Shown one piece after another: positions 1 to 6,701 of a DNA stretch of 14,634 nt. Below the pieces are notes generated by a model. It saw only the letters and a program-made list of their open reading frames with translations. It did no database searches and was not told the origin of the DNA. The position numbers and the translations under genes were made by a program. Position 1 is the first letter of the stretch. Each line of letters begins with the position of its first letter. The stretch is from Alphaproteobacteria bacterium (GTDB lineage: Bacteria; Pseudomonadota; Alphaproteobacteria; Rhizobiales; Aestuariivirgaceae). The stretch spans positions 1 through 14,634 of the forward strand of contig JAPLOT010000055.1 of assembly GCA_026400595.1 (NCBI GenBank), in the 5' to 3' direction.

Positions 1-347
1 TCATCCGGCGTCCTGTCTATGTCCGGACCCGCAAAGGTCGGCGTGGGAGCTGCCAGCGCGGCCACGGCGGGCGCTGCCGCAGCAGCCGGTTTCGGCGCCG
101 GCGCGGCATCTGCCTCGCCGATCACGGCGATGGGGGTGTTGACCTTCACATTTTCCGTGCCGGCCGGGACCAGGATGGCCGACAACGGACCTTCGTCCAC
201 GGCCTCCACTTCCATGGCGGCCTTGTCGGTCTCGATCTCGGCGATGACATCGCCCGACTTCACCATGTCGCCCACGTTCTTGAGCCACTTGGCGATCTTG
301 CCCTCCTCCATCGTCGGCGACAGTGCGGGCATCAGGATGTTCGGCAT
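1..347 (-). CDS. pdhB: Lipoyl-domain component of pyruvate dehydrogenase, probably E1 beta subunit (partial, 3' end outside window)
   Basis: Only the first 115 residues are present; the gene runs off the left edge of the window. The visible part is a complete biotinyl/lipoyl domain (residues 1 to about 77) starting MPNILMPALSPTMEEG, with the lipoylation motif EIETDKA and Lys42 as the expected lipoyl-lysine. An Ala/Pro-rich flexible linker follows (about 78-105). Such swinging arms carry acyl groups between pyruvate dehydrogenase subunits in the cytoplasm. In many alphaproteobacteria the E1 beta subunit carries an N-terminal lipoyl domain, and the gene order pdhA-pdhB-pdhC is common, so E1 beta is the best call. 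The E2 acetyltransferase (pdhC) starts with a very similar domain and cannot be excluded from this fragment. The ATG at 345-347 has a GGAG about 9 nt upstream. The gene lies 20 nt after the small membrane protein gene and is probably co-transcribed with pdhA. Confidence 0.85.
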   Translation of the reverse strand, partial: MPNILMPALSPTMEEGKIAKWLKNVGDMVKSGDVIAEIETDKAAMEVEAVDEGPLSAILVPAGTENVKVNTPIAVIGEADAAPAPKPAAAAAPAVAALAAPTPTFAGPDIDRTPD

Positions 348-367
348 GGATCAGGGCTCCATCGGAT

Positions 368-646
368 TCAGCTGAAGGCGAGAAGTCCCGCCACCGCGAG
401 GAACACGGACGCGATGACGGCGAAGAAGACATAGAAGGCGCGGCGGAAGCGGATGATGTGGGGCTCGGCCGCCGGGCCGATGCTGGCGCGCACCTTGGCG
501 AACTGCCACCAGCCGAGATTGAAGTAAGCCCGGACCTTCTGCCCGGGCGGTGCCAGCCTGACGACCGAGATGGCCGACCACACGGCCACCAGCCAGGCGC
601 CGATGGCACTGGCCAGGATCAGGGGCATGGCGTAGGCGACCAGCAC
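368..646 (-). CDS. Small two-helix membrane protein inside the pdh operon
   Basis: This 92-aa hypothetical protein has two hydrophobic segments, at about residues 5-28 (LILASAIGAWLVAVWSAISV) and 67-90 (RAFYVFFAVIASVFLAVAGL). Between them lies a basic, aromatic stretch containing FNLGWWQFAKVR. I recognise no family. It starts with GTG 11 nt after the pdhA stop, with an AGGCG element overlapping that stop as a possible ribosome binding site. An in-frame ATG seven codons in (MPLILASA) is the alternative start. It ends 20 nt before the lipoyl-domain gene. The tight same-strand packing implies co-transcription with pdhA and pdhB. A role in anchoring or tuning the complex would be pure speculation. 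Translation signals and membrane character support a real gene. Confidence 0.7.
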   Translation of the reverse strand: MLVAYAMPLILASAIGAWLVAVWSAISVVRLAPPGQKVRAYFNLGWWQFAKVRASIGPAAEPHIIRFRRAFYVFFAVIASVFLAVAGLLAFS

Positions 647-657
647 GACGCTGCGCC

Positions 658-1695
658 TCAGGCGTTCACGTAGATGTCGGTGAAGAGCTCGCTCACATCC
701 GGCTCCGGATCGTTCTGGGCGAACTCGGCCGCCTCGGTCACGATGGCCCGGATATCGGCATCGACCTTCTTGAGGTCGTCTTCGCTGGCATAGCCATGCT
801 TGAGGATGCGCGCCTTGACCTGTTCGATCGGATCGTTCTCCTCGCGCATCTTCTGCACTTCTTCCTTCGAACGATACTTCGCCGGGTCGGACATCGAGTG
901 CCCGCGATAGCGATAGGTCAGCATCTCGAGGATGTAGGGGCCGTGGCCCGCGCGGCAGTGCTCGACAGCCCGATCGCCGGCGTCCTTCACGGCACGCACG
1001 TCCATGCCGTTCACCTGCTCGGCCGGAATGCCGAAGGCCTCGCCGCGCTTGAGCAGCTGTTCGGAGAGCGCCGTCGATCGCGGGGCTGCCGTGCCCATGG
1101 CATAGCGGTTGTTCTCGATCACGAAGATCACCGGCAGCTTCCAGATGGAGGCCATGTTGAAGGTCTCGTAGACCTGTCCCTGGTTGGCGGCGCCGTCGCC
1201 GAAATAAGTGACCGAGACATGATCATTGCCACGATACTTGTTGGCGAAGGCAAGTCCTGCCCCGAGCGGCACCTGCGCGCCGACGATCCCGTGTCCGCCG
1301 AAGAACTGCTTCTCGCGGCTGAACATGTGCATCGAGCCGCCTTTGCCCTTGGAGTAACCGCCGCGGCGCCCGGTCAGTTCGGCCATGACGCCCTTGGGAT
1401 CCATGCCGCAGGCCAGCATGTGACCATGGTCGCGATAGGATGTGATGACCTGGTCGCCTTCCTTCTGGGCCATCTGAAGGCCCACGACCACGGCCTCCTG
1501 GCCTATATAGAGGTGACAGAATCCTCCGATGAACCCCATGCCGTAGAGCTGTCCGGCCTTTTCCTCGAAACGGCGGATCAGCAGCATGTCACGATAGGCC
1601 CGCTGCTCTTGTTCGGCGCTGAATCCCGTGTTTTTCAGGTCGGTCTTCTCGGCCTTGCCACCCTTGCGCGACATGTAGGCTGATTTCACGGCCAT
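658..1695 (-). CDS. pdhA: Pyruvate dehydrogenase E1 component, alpha subunit
   Basis: This 345-aa protein has the usual length for the alpha subunit of heterotetrameric E1. With E1 beta it decarboxylates pyruvate using thiamine diphosphate and passes the acetyl group to lipoyl-lysine. The thiamine-diphosphate/Mg motif GDGAANQGQVYETFNMA begins at residue 166 and ends at the expected ENN (195-196). Other family hallmarks are FCHLYIGQEA (59-68), SYRDHGHMLACG (86-97), GGSMHMF (119-125), GGHGIVGAQVPLGAG (133-147) and the active-site loop YRYRGHSMSDP (261-271). The chosen ATG follows a strong GGAGGGAG ribosome binding site; Met8 is a weaker alternative. Upstream on the same strand is the FtsB-like gene, across a 114-nt gap that probably holds the promoter. 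A TATGTT at 1726-1731 (minus strand) could be a -10 element, but no good -35 is visible. Downstream come a small membrane protein and pdhB. Confidence 0.97.
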   Translation of the reverse strand: MAVKSAYMSRKGGKAEKTDLKNTGFSAEQEQRAYRDMLLIRRFEEKAGQLYGMGFIGGFCHLYIGQEAVVVGLQMAQKEGDQVITSYRDHGHMLACGMDPKGVMAELTGRRGGYSKGKGGSMHMFSREKQFFGGHGIVGAQVPLGAGLAFANKYRGNDHVSVTYFGDGAANQGQVYETFNMASIWKLPVIFVIENNRYAMGTAAPRSTALSEQLLKRGEAFGIPAEQVNGMDVRAVKDAGDRAVEHCRAGHGPYILEMLTYRYRGHSMSDPAKYRSKEEVQKMREENDPIEQVKARILKHGYASEDDLKKVDADIRAIVTEAAEFAQNDPEPDVSELFTDIYVNA

Positions 1696-1809
1696 GGCTC
1701 CCTCCGCATCGAACTTGATGGTGCGAACATAGCATTAAACCACTGGAAATGCGGGCGATCCCGGAGGTTAACCGGATTTTGGTTTACAGCAAGGATTTCG
1801 CAGGGGAAT

Positions 1810-2100
1810 TCAGCGGTTCGTATAGACCACAAGGTCGCCTGGCCGCGCCATCTGCAGCTGCCCGCGCGCCATCTCGTCCAGAAGATCGGGGTCGATGCTC
1901 TCGGGCCTTAGCAGCGCCACCTTTTCCTCTAGTTGCTGACGTTGCGTCGCGATGGCCGTCTGCTTCCCGGACAGGACTTCCACCTTGGCCTGTAGTCGCT
2001 CCTGGTATGGGAAACCCCGCGGCCCCTTCCACGCATGCCAGGCGAAATAGCCGAGCAAGGCACAGCAGACGCAGGTGACGGCAAGATCGAAACGACGCAT
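1810..2100 (-). CDS. ftsB: FtsB/DivIC-family septum formation initiator
   Basis: This 96-aa bitopic membrane protein has one N-terminal membrane helix (about residues 6-22, LAVTCVCCALLGYFAWHAW). A periplasmic coiled-coil region follows (about 33-64, with Gln/Glu/Lys-rich heptads), then the family's C-terminal signature LRPESIDPDLLDEMARGQL and PGDLVV. FtsB/DivIC proteins form a complex with FtsL and FtsQ and help activate septal peptidoglycan synthesis. In alphaproteobacteria a DivIC-family gene is often found immediately upstream of pdhA, as here; the enolase gene that frequently precedes it is absent, and an Rrf2 regulator lies divergently instead. The start ATG is at 2098-2100 with a purine-poor upstream region. 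The symbol is by family membership, not by close alignment. Confidence 0.85.
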   Translation of the reverse strand: MRRFDLAVTCVCCALLGYFAWHAWKGPRGFPYQERLQAKVEVLSGKQTAIATQRQQLEEKVALLRPESIDPDLLDEMARGQLQMARPGDLVVYTNR

Positions 2101-2204
2101 GGGGGCAAGGGCTCCGAAACGGCACCCAGATTTCCGCCGACTCGGTTAACAATGCGTAACGATCTGAGATATAGTCTCTTGACCTTTGGCAGGGCCGCGC
2201 CGAT

Positions 2205-2221
2205 GTAACTGCAAGGGTTAC
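2205..2221 (+). promoter_or_regulatory. Candidate operator (GTAAC-N7-GTTAC) over the Rrf2 gene's ribosome binding site
   Basis: An inverted repeat with 5-bp arms (GTAAC at 2205-2209, GTTAC at 2217-2221) lies 7 to 23 nt before the Rrf2 start codon. It covers the likely Shine-Dalgarno AAGGG (2213-2217). A TTGACC at 2179-2184 could be a -35 element, which would place the -10 region around 2202-2207, just overlapping the repeat. Further GTTAAC (2145-2150) and GTAAC (2156-2160) copies lie in the same intergenic space. Rrf2 repressors commonly autoregulate through dyads near their own promoters. This is inference from position and symmetry only. Confidence 0.4.
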
Positions 2222-2227
2222 CAAAAA

Positions 2228-2644
2228 ATGTTGTCCAGCAGCCGATTCATTGTCGCCGTCCACGCGCTCAGCGTCCTCGCCCGGTTTTCGGGCCGGGGCC
2301 CGGTGTGCTCGGCCACGGTTGCAGAGAGTGTCCACACCAATCCCGTTGTAATCCGCCGGCTCATGGGCGAGCTTGAGAAAGCCAGGCTGGTACGGTCCGT
2401 GGCGGGTCGCTCCGGAGGATTCGAGCTGGATCGCCAGGCCGACCAGATCACGCTGGCCGACGTCTACTTCGCGGTCGAGGACGAGAACGTCTTCCGCATG
2501 CACAAGGCCGATCCCAACTCGCGCTGCCCGGTGGCAGCGCAGCTCGGAAAGGTATTGCACGGGCCCTTGCGCGCAGCGGAGTGCGCACTCCACACCTCGC
2601 TGGCCAAGACAACGCTGCGCGACGTGTCGACGGCAATCGTCTGA
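2228..2644 (+). CDS. Rrf2-family transcriptional regulator, possibly thiol-sensing
   Basis: This 138-aa protein (from the ATG at 2228) has the Rrf2 winged helix fold. The N-terminal helix is SSSRFIVAVHALSVLAR, the recognition region NPVVIRRLMGELEKARLV (38-55), and the wing VRSVAGRSGGFELDR (55-69). The helix LADVYFAVE (76-84) follows. It lacks the three closely spaced cysteines of Fe-S Rrf2 proteins such as IscR. It has Cys27, Cys100 (in PNSRCPV) and Cys119, resembling Rrf2 members of the YwnA/HypR type that respond to oxidants or electrophiles through cysteine chemistry. The open frame extends upstream to a TTG at 2186, but the ATG at 2228 follows AAGGG with 10-nt spacing and gives the normal N-terminus. 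The MFS transporter gene starts 10 nt downstream, so the pair probably forms an operon in which this protein represses the exporter and itself. Confidence 0.88.
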   Translation: MLSSSRFIVAVHALSVLARFSGRGPVCSATVAESVHTNPVVIRRLMGELEKARLVRSVAGRSGGFELDRQADQITLADVYFAVEDENVFRMHKADPNSRCPVAAQLGKVLHGPLRAAECALHTSLAKTTLRDVSTAIV

Positions 2645-2654
2645 TCCTCGGGAG

Positions 2655-3830
2655 ATGAACCGGCCACAGGTCCCGGCCGCACCCGGAGCAACGCTCAGCC
2701 TTCTGGCCCTCGGCAACTTCGTGGTCGGCATGGGCGCCTTCGTGGTCATCGGCATCGTCACGCCGATCGCCGAAAGCTTCGGTGTCCCCAAATCGAGCGC
2801 CGCGCTGGTGCTGACAGCCTATGCCATCTCCTATGCGCTGCTCTCGCCCATTGCAGCGGTCGTAACCGGCACGATCGCCCGGCGTTACGTCCTGTCGGGC
2901 GCGCTTGCCGTCTTCGCAGTCGGTTCGATCCTCTCCGCCCTTGCGCCCAGCATCGAACTTCTCACGGCCTCGCGCGTGCTCGTGGCAATGGGTGGGGCGC
3001 TCTACACGCCAATGTCGGCCGGCGTGGCTGTCGCCATCATGCCACCGGAGCAGCGGGGCCGCGCCCTGGCCAAGGTTTTCGGCGGAATCACCCTGGCGCA
3101 GGTCGTCGGTGTCCCATTCGGCGCGTGGATCGCCTATCGGTTTGACTGGCCTGCCACCTTCTGGACAGTGGCCGTGCTGGCCGCAGCCGTGTCGGCACTG
3201 CTCTACATCAGGATACCGGCAGCAGTGAACTTCCAGCCATCGCGCTTGGCCACGATCGTCTTGGCCCTGAAGGACTTGCACCTGGTGGTGGCCGTGGCAT
3301 TCACCGCAACCATCATCACGGCCATCTACATCGTCTTTACCTACTTTGGCCCGATCATTGAGGCCTCGATCGGCACCAACCCCGAAGTGCGCACGGGCTT
3401 CCTGGTCCTCTACGGCCTGGGTGCGGTCGCCGGAAACTACATGGGCGGATACCTGACGGATCGCATCGGTCCGGGCCGCACCCTTGTGGCGGTCTGCCTG
3501 GCCCAGGCCGCGATCATGCCGTTCCTCTCGATCCATCCGTGGAGCCCGGTCCCCTTTGCAGTGCTGGTCGGCCTGTGGAGCGCCTTCGGCTGGTCCTTCA
3601 TGGCGCCGCAGCAGACCCGCTTGACTGCCATCGCACCGGAGGCTGTCTCGCTCGCGCTCGCGCTCAATGCCGCGATGATCTACCTCGGCATCGCGATCGG
3701 ATCCGCGCTGGCTGCCCTGGTGATCCGCACACACGGCTTGGGGGGTCTCGGGATCGCTGGCGGATTGATGTCCCTCCTTGCCCTTGTACACCTCTGGCTC
3801 TCGTTCCGGCTGTCGAGCCGGGTCAGATAG
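2655..3830 (+). CDS. MFS transporter, drug:H+ antiporter-1 (AraJ-like) type
   Basis: This 391-aa integral membrane protein has about 12 hydrophobic helices, the size expected for a DHA1-type major facilitator. Loop 2-3 carries a degenerate motif A (VVTGTIARRY, near residues 70-80), and the second half repeats it as GGYLTDRIGPGRTLV. The helix-5 region contains GVPFGAWIAYRFDWPATFWTV, typical of the sugar-efflux/AraJ and drug-export branch. The protein presumably exports a small molecule by proton antiport; the substrate cannot be told. The ATG at 2655 directly abuts GGGAG, an unusually short spacing, so translation may depend on coupling to the Rrf2 gene that ends 10 nt upstream. The open frame continues upstream to 2373, but that part overlaps the regulator in another frame and is not transporter-like. 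Confidence 0.92.
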   Translation: MNRPQVPAAPGATLSLLALGNFVVGMGAFVVIGIVTPIAESFGVPKSSAALVLTAYAISYALLSPIAAVVTGTIARRYVLSGALAVFAVGSILSALAPSIELLTASRVLVAMGGALYTPMSAGVAVAIMPPEQRGRALAKVFGGITLAQVVGVPFGAWIAYRFDWPATFWTVAVLAAAVSALLYIRIPAAVNFQPSRLATIVLALKDLHLVVAVAFTATIITAIYIVFTYFGPIIEASIGTNPEVRTGFLVLYGLGAVAGNYMGGYLTDRIGPGRTLVAVCLAQAAIMPFLSIHPWSPVPFAVLVGLWSAFGWSFMAPQQTRLTAIAPEAVSLALALNAAMIYLGIAIGSALAALVIRTHGLGGLGIAGGLMSLLALVHLWLSFRLSSRVR

Positions 3831-3919
3831 CCTGAGCTGCTGGCCACTGGTACTGCGGCTTGGGCGCGGCTAGATCATTGCCAAGATCAAGACATCTGAA
3901 AGATCGAGAGGTTGATCCT

Positions 3920-4879
3920 GTGAACGGCGCGAAGGAGAAAGGTCAGCCCACGGTTGTCGCATACTGCTTCGACAGGCACTTCGCGCCCTATGCCGCCGTC
4001 TCCACGCTGAGCGTGATCACGAGCAGCAAGACGCCCGTGGCGATCTATTGGTGCGTCGACCAAAGGGACACGCAACACCTGACCCCATACATCGAGGCCA
4101 TCGGCAAGAAGACGGCCGCGAAGATCCATGTGGTCCCGGTCGATATCGGCGAGTTTCTGGCCTGGAAGACCGTTCATCATTTCACGCCAGCCACATACCT
4201 CCGGCTCTTGCTTCCCGAGGTTCTGCCGCTGGACAAGCTCATCTATATCGATGCCGATACGCTTGTGCTTGGAGACCTCTCCGATCTTTTTGCGATCGAT
4301 CTTGGTGAGCGCGTGCTCGCCGGCGTTCCTGATCCGGCCGGAGCGCGCGTCAGCAAGATCGCGCGCGCGGCGGGTGACCCGTACCTCAATACCGGCATCA
4401 TGCTCATGGACACCGCAAGGATGAGACGGGAAGGATCGCTCGCAAGGTGCCGCGAAATCTATCGTGACTTCGAGCGAGAGATCACCTGGGTCGATCAGTG
4501 CATCATCAACAAATATGCCGAGCACAGAAAACTCGCGCTGCCCGAGAAGTGGAATCGGTTGTGCTTCTCCAATGCGCTAAGCCCGGACGAAAGCAAGCGG
4601 ATCCTGTCGCGGGAGAACACGCGGGTTCTGCACTTCTTGGGACCGATCAAACCATGGCAGGAGTGTTGCAATCCAGTCGTTTCGTCCTTTTGGTGGCGGC
4701 ACGCAGACAGGCTCGGGCTGAAGGGACTTGCACCCGTCCGGATCACCACCATCGAGCAGGCGCTTGAATCCGCGCGTACGCTGGATGCCAACGCGATGTA
4801 CCGGGAAGCCAGCAGGACAAAGGATGTCATCATCAACTGGCTGCTCCGCCAAAGGCCAAGCACCAGCCAATCGGGCTAA
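3920..4879 (+). CDS. Glycosyltransferase family 8 protein
   Basis: This 319-aa protein has the GT-A fold motifs of family 8 (LgtC/glycogenin-like retaining glycosyltransferases, UDP-sugar donors). It shows a first strand TVVAYCFDRHFAPYAAVS, the metal-binding DxD in LIYIDADTLVLGDL (Asp111, Asp113), NTGIMLMD (157-164), DQCIIN (192-197) and the C-terminal HFLGPIKPW (238-246). The His and Lys of that last motif contact the nucleotide diphosphate in characterised members. The likely role is adding a hexose to lipopolysaccharide or another surface glycan on the cytoplasmic side; the acceptor is unknown. The chosen start is GTG at 3920, with GAGAGG 8 nt upstream; a TTG at 3860 in the same frame lacks a good ribosome binding site. 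No other polysaccharide gene is nearby, so it is an orphan. A short helical tail (about 265-319) follows the catalytic domain. Confidence 0.93.
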   Translation: MNGAKEKGQPTVVAYCFDRHFAPYAAVSTLSVITSSKTPVAIYWCVDQRDTQHLTPYIEAIGKKTAAKIHVVPVDIGEFLAWKTVHHFTPATYLRLLLPEVLPLDKLIYIDADTLVLGDLSDLFAIDLGERVLAGVPDPAGARVSKIARAAGDPYLNTGIMLMDTARMRREGSLARCREIYRDFEREITWVDQCIINKYAEHRKLALPEKWNRLCFSNALSPDESKRILSRENTRVLHFLGPIKPWQECCNPVVSSFWWRHADRLGLKGLAPVRITTIEQALESARTLDANAMYREASRTKDVIINWLLRQRPSTSQSG

Positions 4880-4887
4880 AGCGAGAG

Positions 4888-4907
4888 ACGCTCGCCACGA
4901 AGAGCGT
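4888..4907. terminator. Possible hairpin between convergent genes
   Basis: The 35-nt gap between the glycosyltransferase and metZ, which converge here, contains ACGCTC (4888-4893) and GAGCGT (4902-4907) with an 8-nt loop. An overlapping alternative hairpin, GCGAG/CTCGC, lies at 4881-4895. There is no T-run on either side, so this is weak evidence for a shared bidirectional terminator. Confidence 0.3.
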
Positions 4908-4914
4908 TCAGGCC

Positions 4915-6108
4915 TCAGGCGGCGAGGGCCTGCTTCAGGTCTCCGATCAGATCGTCCACATCCTCGAGGCCCACGGACAGGCGCAGCATGCCGTCGGTGA
5001 TACCCATCATCGCCCGCGCCTCGGCGCCGATGTTGCGATGGGTGGTCGAAGCCGGATGCGTCATCAGCGACTTGGCGTCGCCGAGGTTGTTGGAAATGTC
5101 GATGATGCCGAGATGGCGCAGCACATCGAAGGCCTTCTTCTTGCCACCCGCCACTTCGAAGGTCACCATGGTGCCGCCGAGCTTCATCTGCTTGCGTGCC
5201 AGATCCGCCTGTGGATGCCAGTCGAGATGCGGATAGATCACCCGCGATACCCCGGCACAACCGGTCAAGGCTTCGGCGACCCTCAGGGCGGCAAGCGACT
5301 GCGCCTCCACCCGCAGCTTGAGTGTCTCAAGGCCCTTCAAGAGGACCCATGCATTGAAGGGCGAGATCGATGGTCCGGTGTGGCGCAGAAAGGGCTTCAG
5401 CAACTCGTCCTTGAACTTGCGGGTGGACATGATGGCGCCGCCCAGAACCCGCCCTTGCCCGTCCATGTGCTTGGTACCGGAATAGACCACGACGTCCGCG
5501 CCATAAGACAGGGGTCGTTGCAGGATGGGTGTGGCGAAAATGTTGTCGACGACGACGTTGGCCCCTGCCGCCTTGGCGATGTCGCAGACCGCCTGCAGGT
5601 CGATGATCTCGAGCGTCGGATTGGACGGCGTCTCGAGGAAGACGCATTTCGTGTCCGGGGTGATCGCTTCCCGCCACGCCTTCAGATCCACCCCGTCGAC
5701 CAGCGTTGTCCTGATGCCGAACCGTGGCAGGATGGATGTGACGACCTGGTAGCAGGAACCGAACAGCGCCTTGGATGAGACAAGGTGATCGCCGGACTTC
5801 AGCTGGCAGGCCAGCGCGCCGAAGACCGACGCCATCCCTGAAGCCAGCGCGTAACAGGTCTCCGAGCCCTCCAGCAGAGCCAGGCGCTCCTCGAACATGG
5901 TGACGGTCGGATTGCCGTAGCGGCCGTAGACATAACCGTCGTCCTCGCCGGCAAAGCGCCGCTCTGCGGTCTCGGGTTCGTCATAGACGAAGCCGGAATT
6001 GAGATAGAGCGCCTCCGAGGTCTCGCCATGGCGCGACCGGTCGAGCCCGCCCCGGACGAGCTTGGTGGCATCACCCCACTGCCGGGGATCGCTCTTGGAC
6101 TTCTTCAT
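4915..6108 (-). CDS. metZ: O-succinylhomoserine sulfhydrylase
   Basis: This 397-aa PLP enzyme of the Cys/Met metabolism family has the normal length. It joins O-succinylhomoserine and sulfide to make homocysteine, the direct-sulfhydrylation route to methionine used by many alphaproteobacteria and pseudomonads. Visible motifs are YGRYGNPTV (61-69), the PLP-phosphate region ALASGMASVFGAL (87-99), FLETPSNPTLEI (157-168), VVVDNIFATP (185-194), the PLP-lysine motif YSGTKHMDGQGRVLGG (Lys213) and the C-terminal LRLSVGLEDVDDLIGDL. The GQGR after the lysine and overall pattern fit MetZ better than cystathionine gamma-synthase or O-acetylhomoserine sulfhydrylase, though substrate choice cannot be proven here. 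The gene starts 9 nt after the rhodanese stop, so the two form an operon. Confidence 0.95.
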   Translation of the reverse strand: MKKSKSDPRQWGDATKLVRGGLDRSRHGETSEALYLNSGFVYDEPETAERRFAGEDDGYVYGRYGNPTVTMFEERLALLEGSETCYALASGMASVFGALACQLKSGDHLVSSKALFGSCYQVVTSILPRFGIRTTLVDGVDLKAWREAITPDTKCVFLETPSNPTLEIIDLQAVCDIAKAAGANVVVDNIFATPILQRPLSYGADVVVYSGTKHMDGQGRVLGGAIMSTRKFKDELLKPFLRHTGPSISPFNAWVLLKGLETLKLRVEAQSLAALRVAEALTGCAGVSRVIYPHLDWHPQADLARKQMKLGGTMVTFEVAGGKKKAFDVLRHLGIIDISNNLGDAKSLMTHPASTTHRNIGAEARAMMGITDGMLRLSVGLEDVDDLIGDLKQALAA

Positions 6109-6117
6109 GGCCTGGCC

Positions 6118-6519
6118 CTAGCTCTGCATCCACGGAAGGCCGGCCGCTTTCCAGCCGCCGGTGGTGCCGCGGTGGCCTTTCGCATCCTTGTCGCCCTCGA
6201 AGCCCTCGGCCACGTTCCAGGCATTGGCGAAACCGGCCTGCGTCAGTGCGGAGGCGGCCGAGGCCGAACGCGCGCCCGAGCGGCAGATGCACAGGATCTC
6301 GGTATCCTTGGGCAGGCCCATCTGCTCGATCTCGGCCACAAACTGGCCGTTGACCTGCATGGTGGGGAAGACCTGCCAGGACAGGCGGATGAGCCGTTCG
6401 ACCGCTGGCACGCCGACAAAGACCCACTCCGGCTGGGTACGCACGTCGATCAGCACGGCGGCTGCGTTATTCTGAAGCCGCTGGAAGGCTTCGGCTGGCG
6501 TGACATCACCCTTGTGCAT
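6118..6519 (-). CDS. Rhodanese-like sulfurtransferase
   Basis: This 133-aa single-domain rhodanese carries the N-terminal VLIDVRTQPEWVFVGVP and the active-site loop CICRSGARSASAA, with Cys79 as the persulfide-forming residue. The family's closing segment follows (AWNVAEGFEGD, then GGWKAAGLPW). Such proteins carry sulfane sulfur, for example from thiosulfate, to an acceptor. It lies directly upstream of metZ on the same strand with a 9-nt gap. A job in supplying or handling sulfide for homocysteine synthesis is a reasonable inference. The start ATG is at 6517-6519. A candidate promoter and palindrome lie just upstream. Confidence 0.92.
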   Translation of the reverse strand: MHKGDVTPAEAFQRLQNNAAAVLIDVRTQPEWVFVGVPAVERLIRLSWQVFPTMQVNGQFVAEIEQMGLPKDTEILCICRSGARSASAASALTQAGFANAWNVAEGFEGDKDAKGHRGTTGGWKAAGLPWMQS

Positions 6520-6528
6520 GAAACAACC

Positions 6529-6575
6529 CGTTCGTTAATCCGAACGCTTGTAGTCCAAACCCCTCGCCATCGCAA
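6529..6575 (-). promoter_or_regulatory. Candidate promoter with overlapping palindromic operator for rhodanese-metZ
   Basis: Read on the minus strand, TTGCGA (6575-6570) and TACAAG (6552-6547) are spaced 17 bp apart, each matching four of six bases of the sigma-70 consensus. The palindrome CGTTCG-N6-CGAACG (6529-6546) begins right after the -10 and would cover the transcription start, about 10 nt before the rhodanese start codon. This is the classical place for a repressor operator; it could alternatively form a 6-bp hairpin in the leader RNA. I saw no clear SAM riboswitch. The inference rests on symmetry and spacing only. Confidence 0.45.
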
Positions 6576-6701
6576 AAGGAAATTCTCCGGATTCCGCCCT
6601 GGTGAGCGGCTGGCCCGCCCCCGTGAGACGCTCTGGCGCTTCCGATCCGTACCCCAGACCTGTTAGAGGAATTCACCACCCCAATCCGGAGCTTCAGGTC
6701 C

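Noticed and set aside
1735..1773. TTAAAC and TTAACC as a CtrA binding site upstream of pdhA
   Set aside because: The spacing between the two TTAA elements does not fit the TTAA-N7-TTAA consensus; single half-sites are common by chance.
2373..2654. N-terminal extension of the MFS transporter
   Set aside because: The extra 94 residues overlap the Rrf2 gene in another frame, are Arg/Ser/Thr-rich and have no transporter character; the ATG at 2655 gives a normal N-terminus.
1784..2791. A 335-codon minus-strand open frame across ftsB, the intergenic region and the Rrf2 gene
   Set aside because: It overlaps two well-supported genes in other frames and shows no family motif.
2448..3791. A 447-codon minus-strand open frame opposite the MFS gene
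   Set aside because: Low-complexity charged composition with no domain, shadowing a 12-helix transporter on the other strand.
6520..6701. SAM-II riboswitch or glycine riboswitch in the divergent region between rhodanese and the dehydrogenase
   Set aside because: No arrangement of the expected conserved stems and loops was found by eye; a covariance-model search would be decisive.
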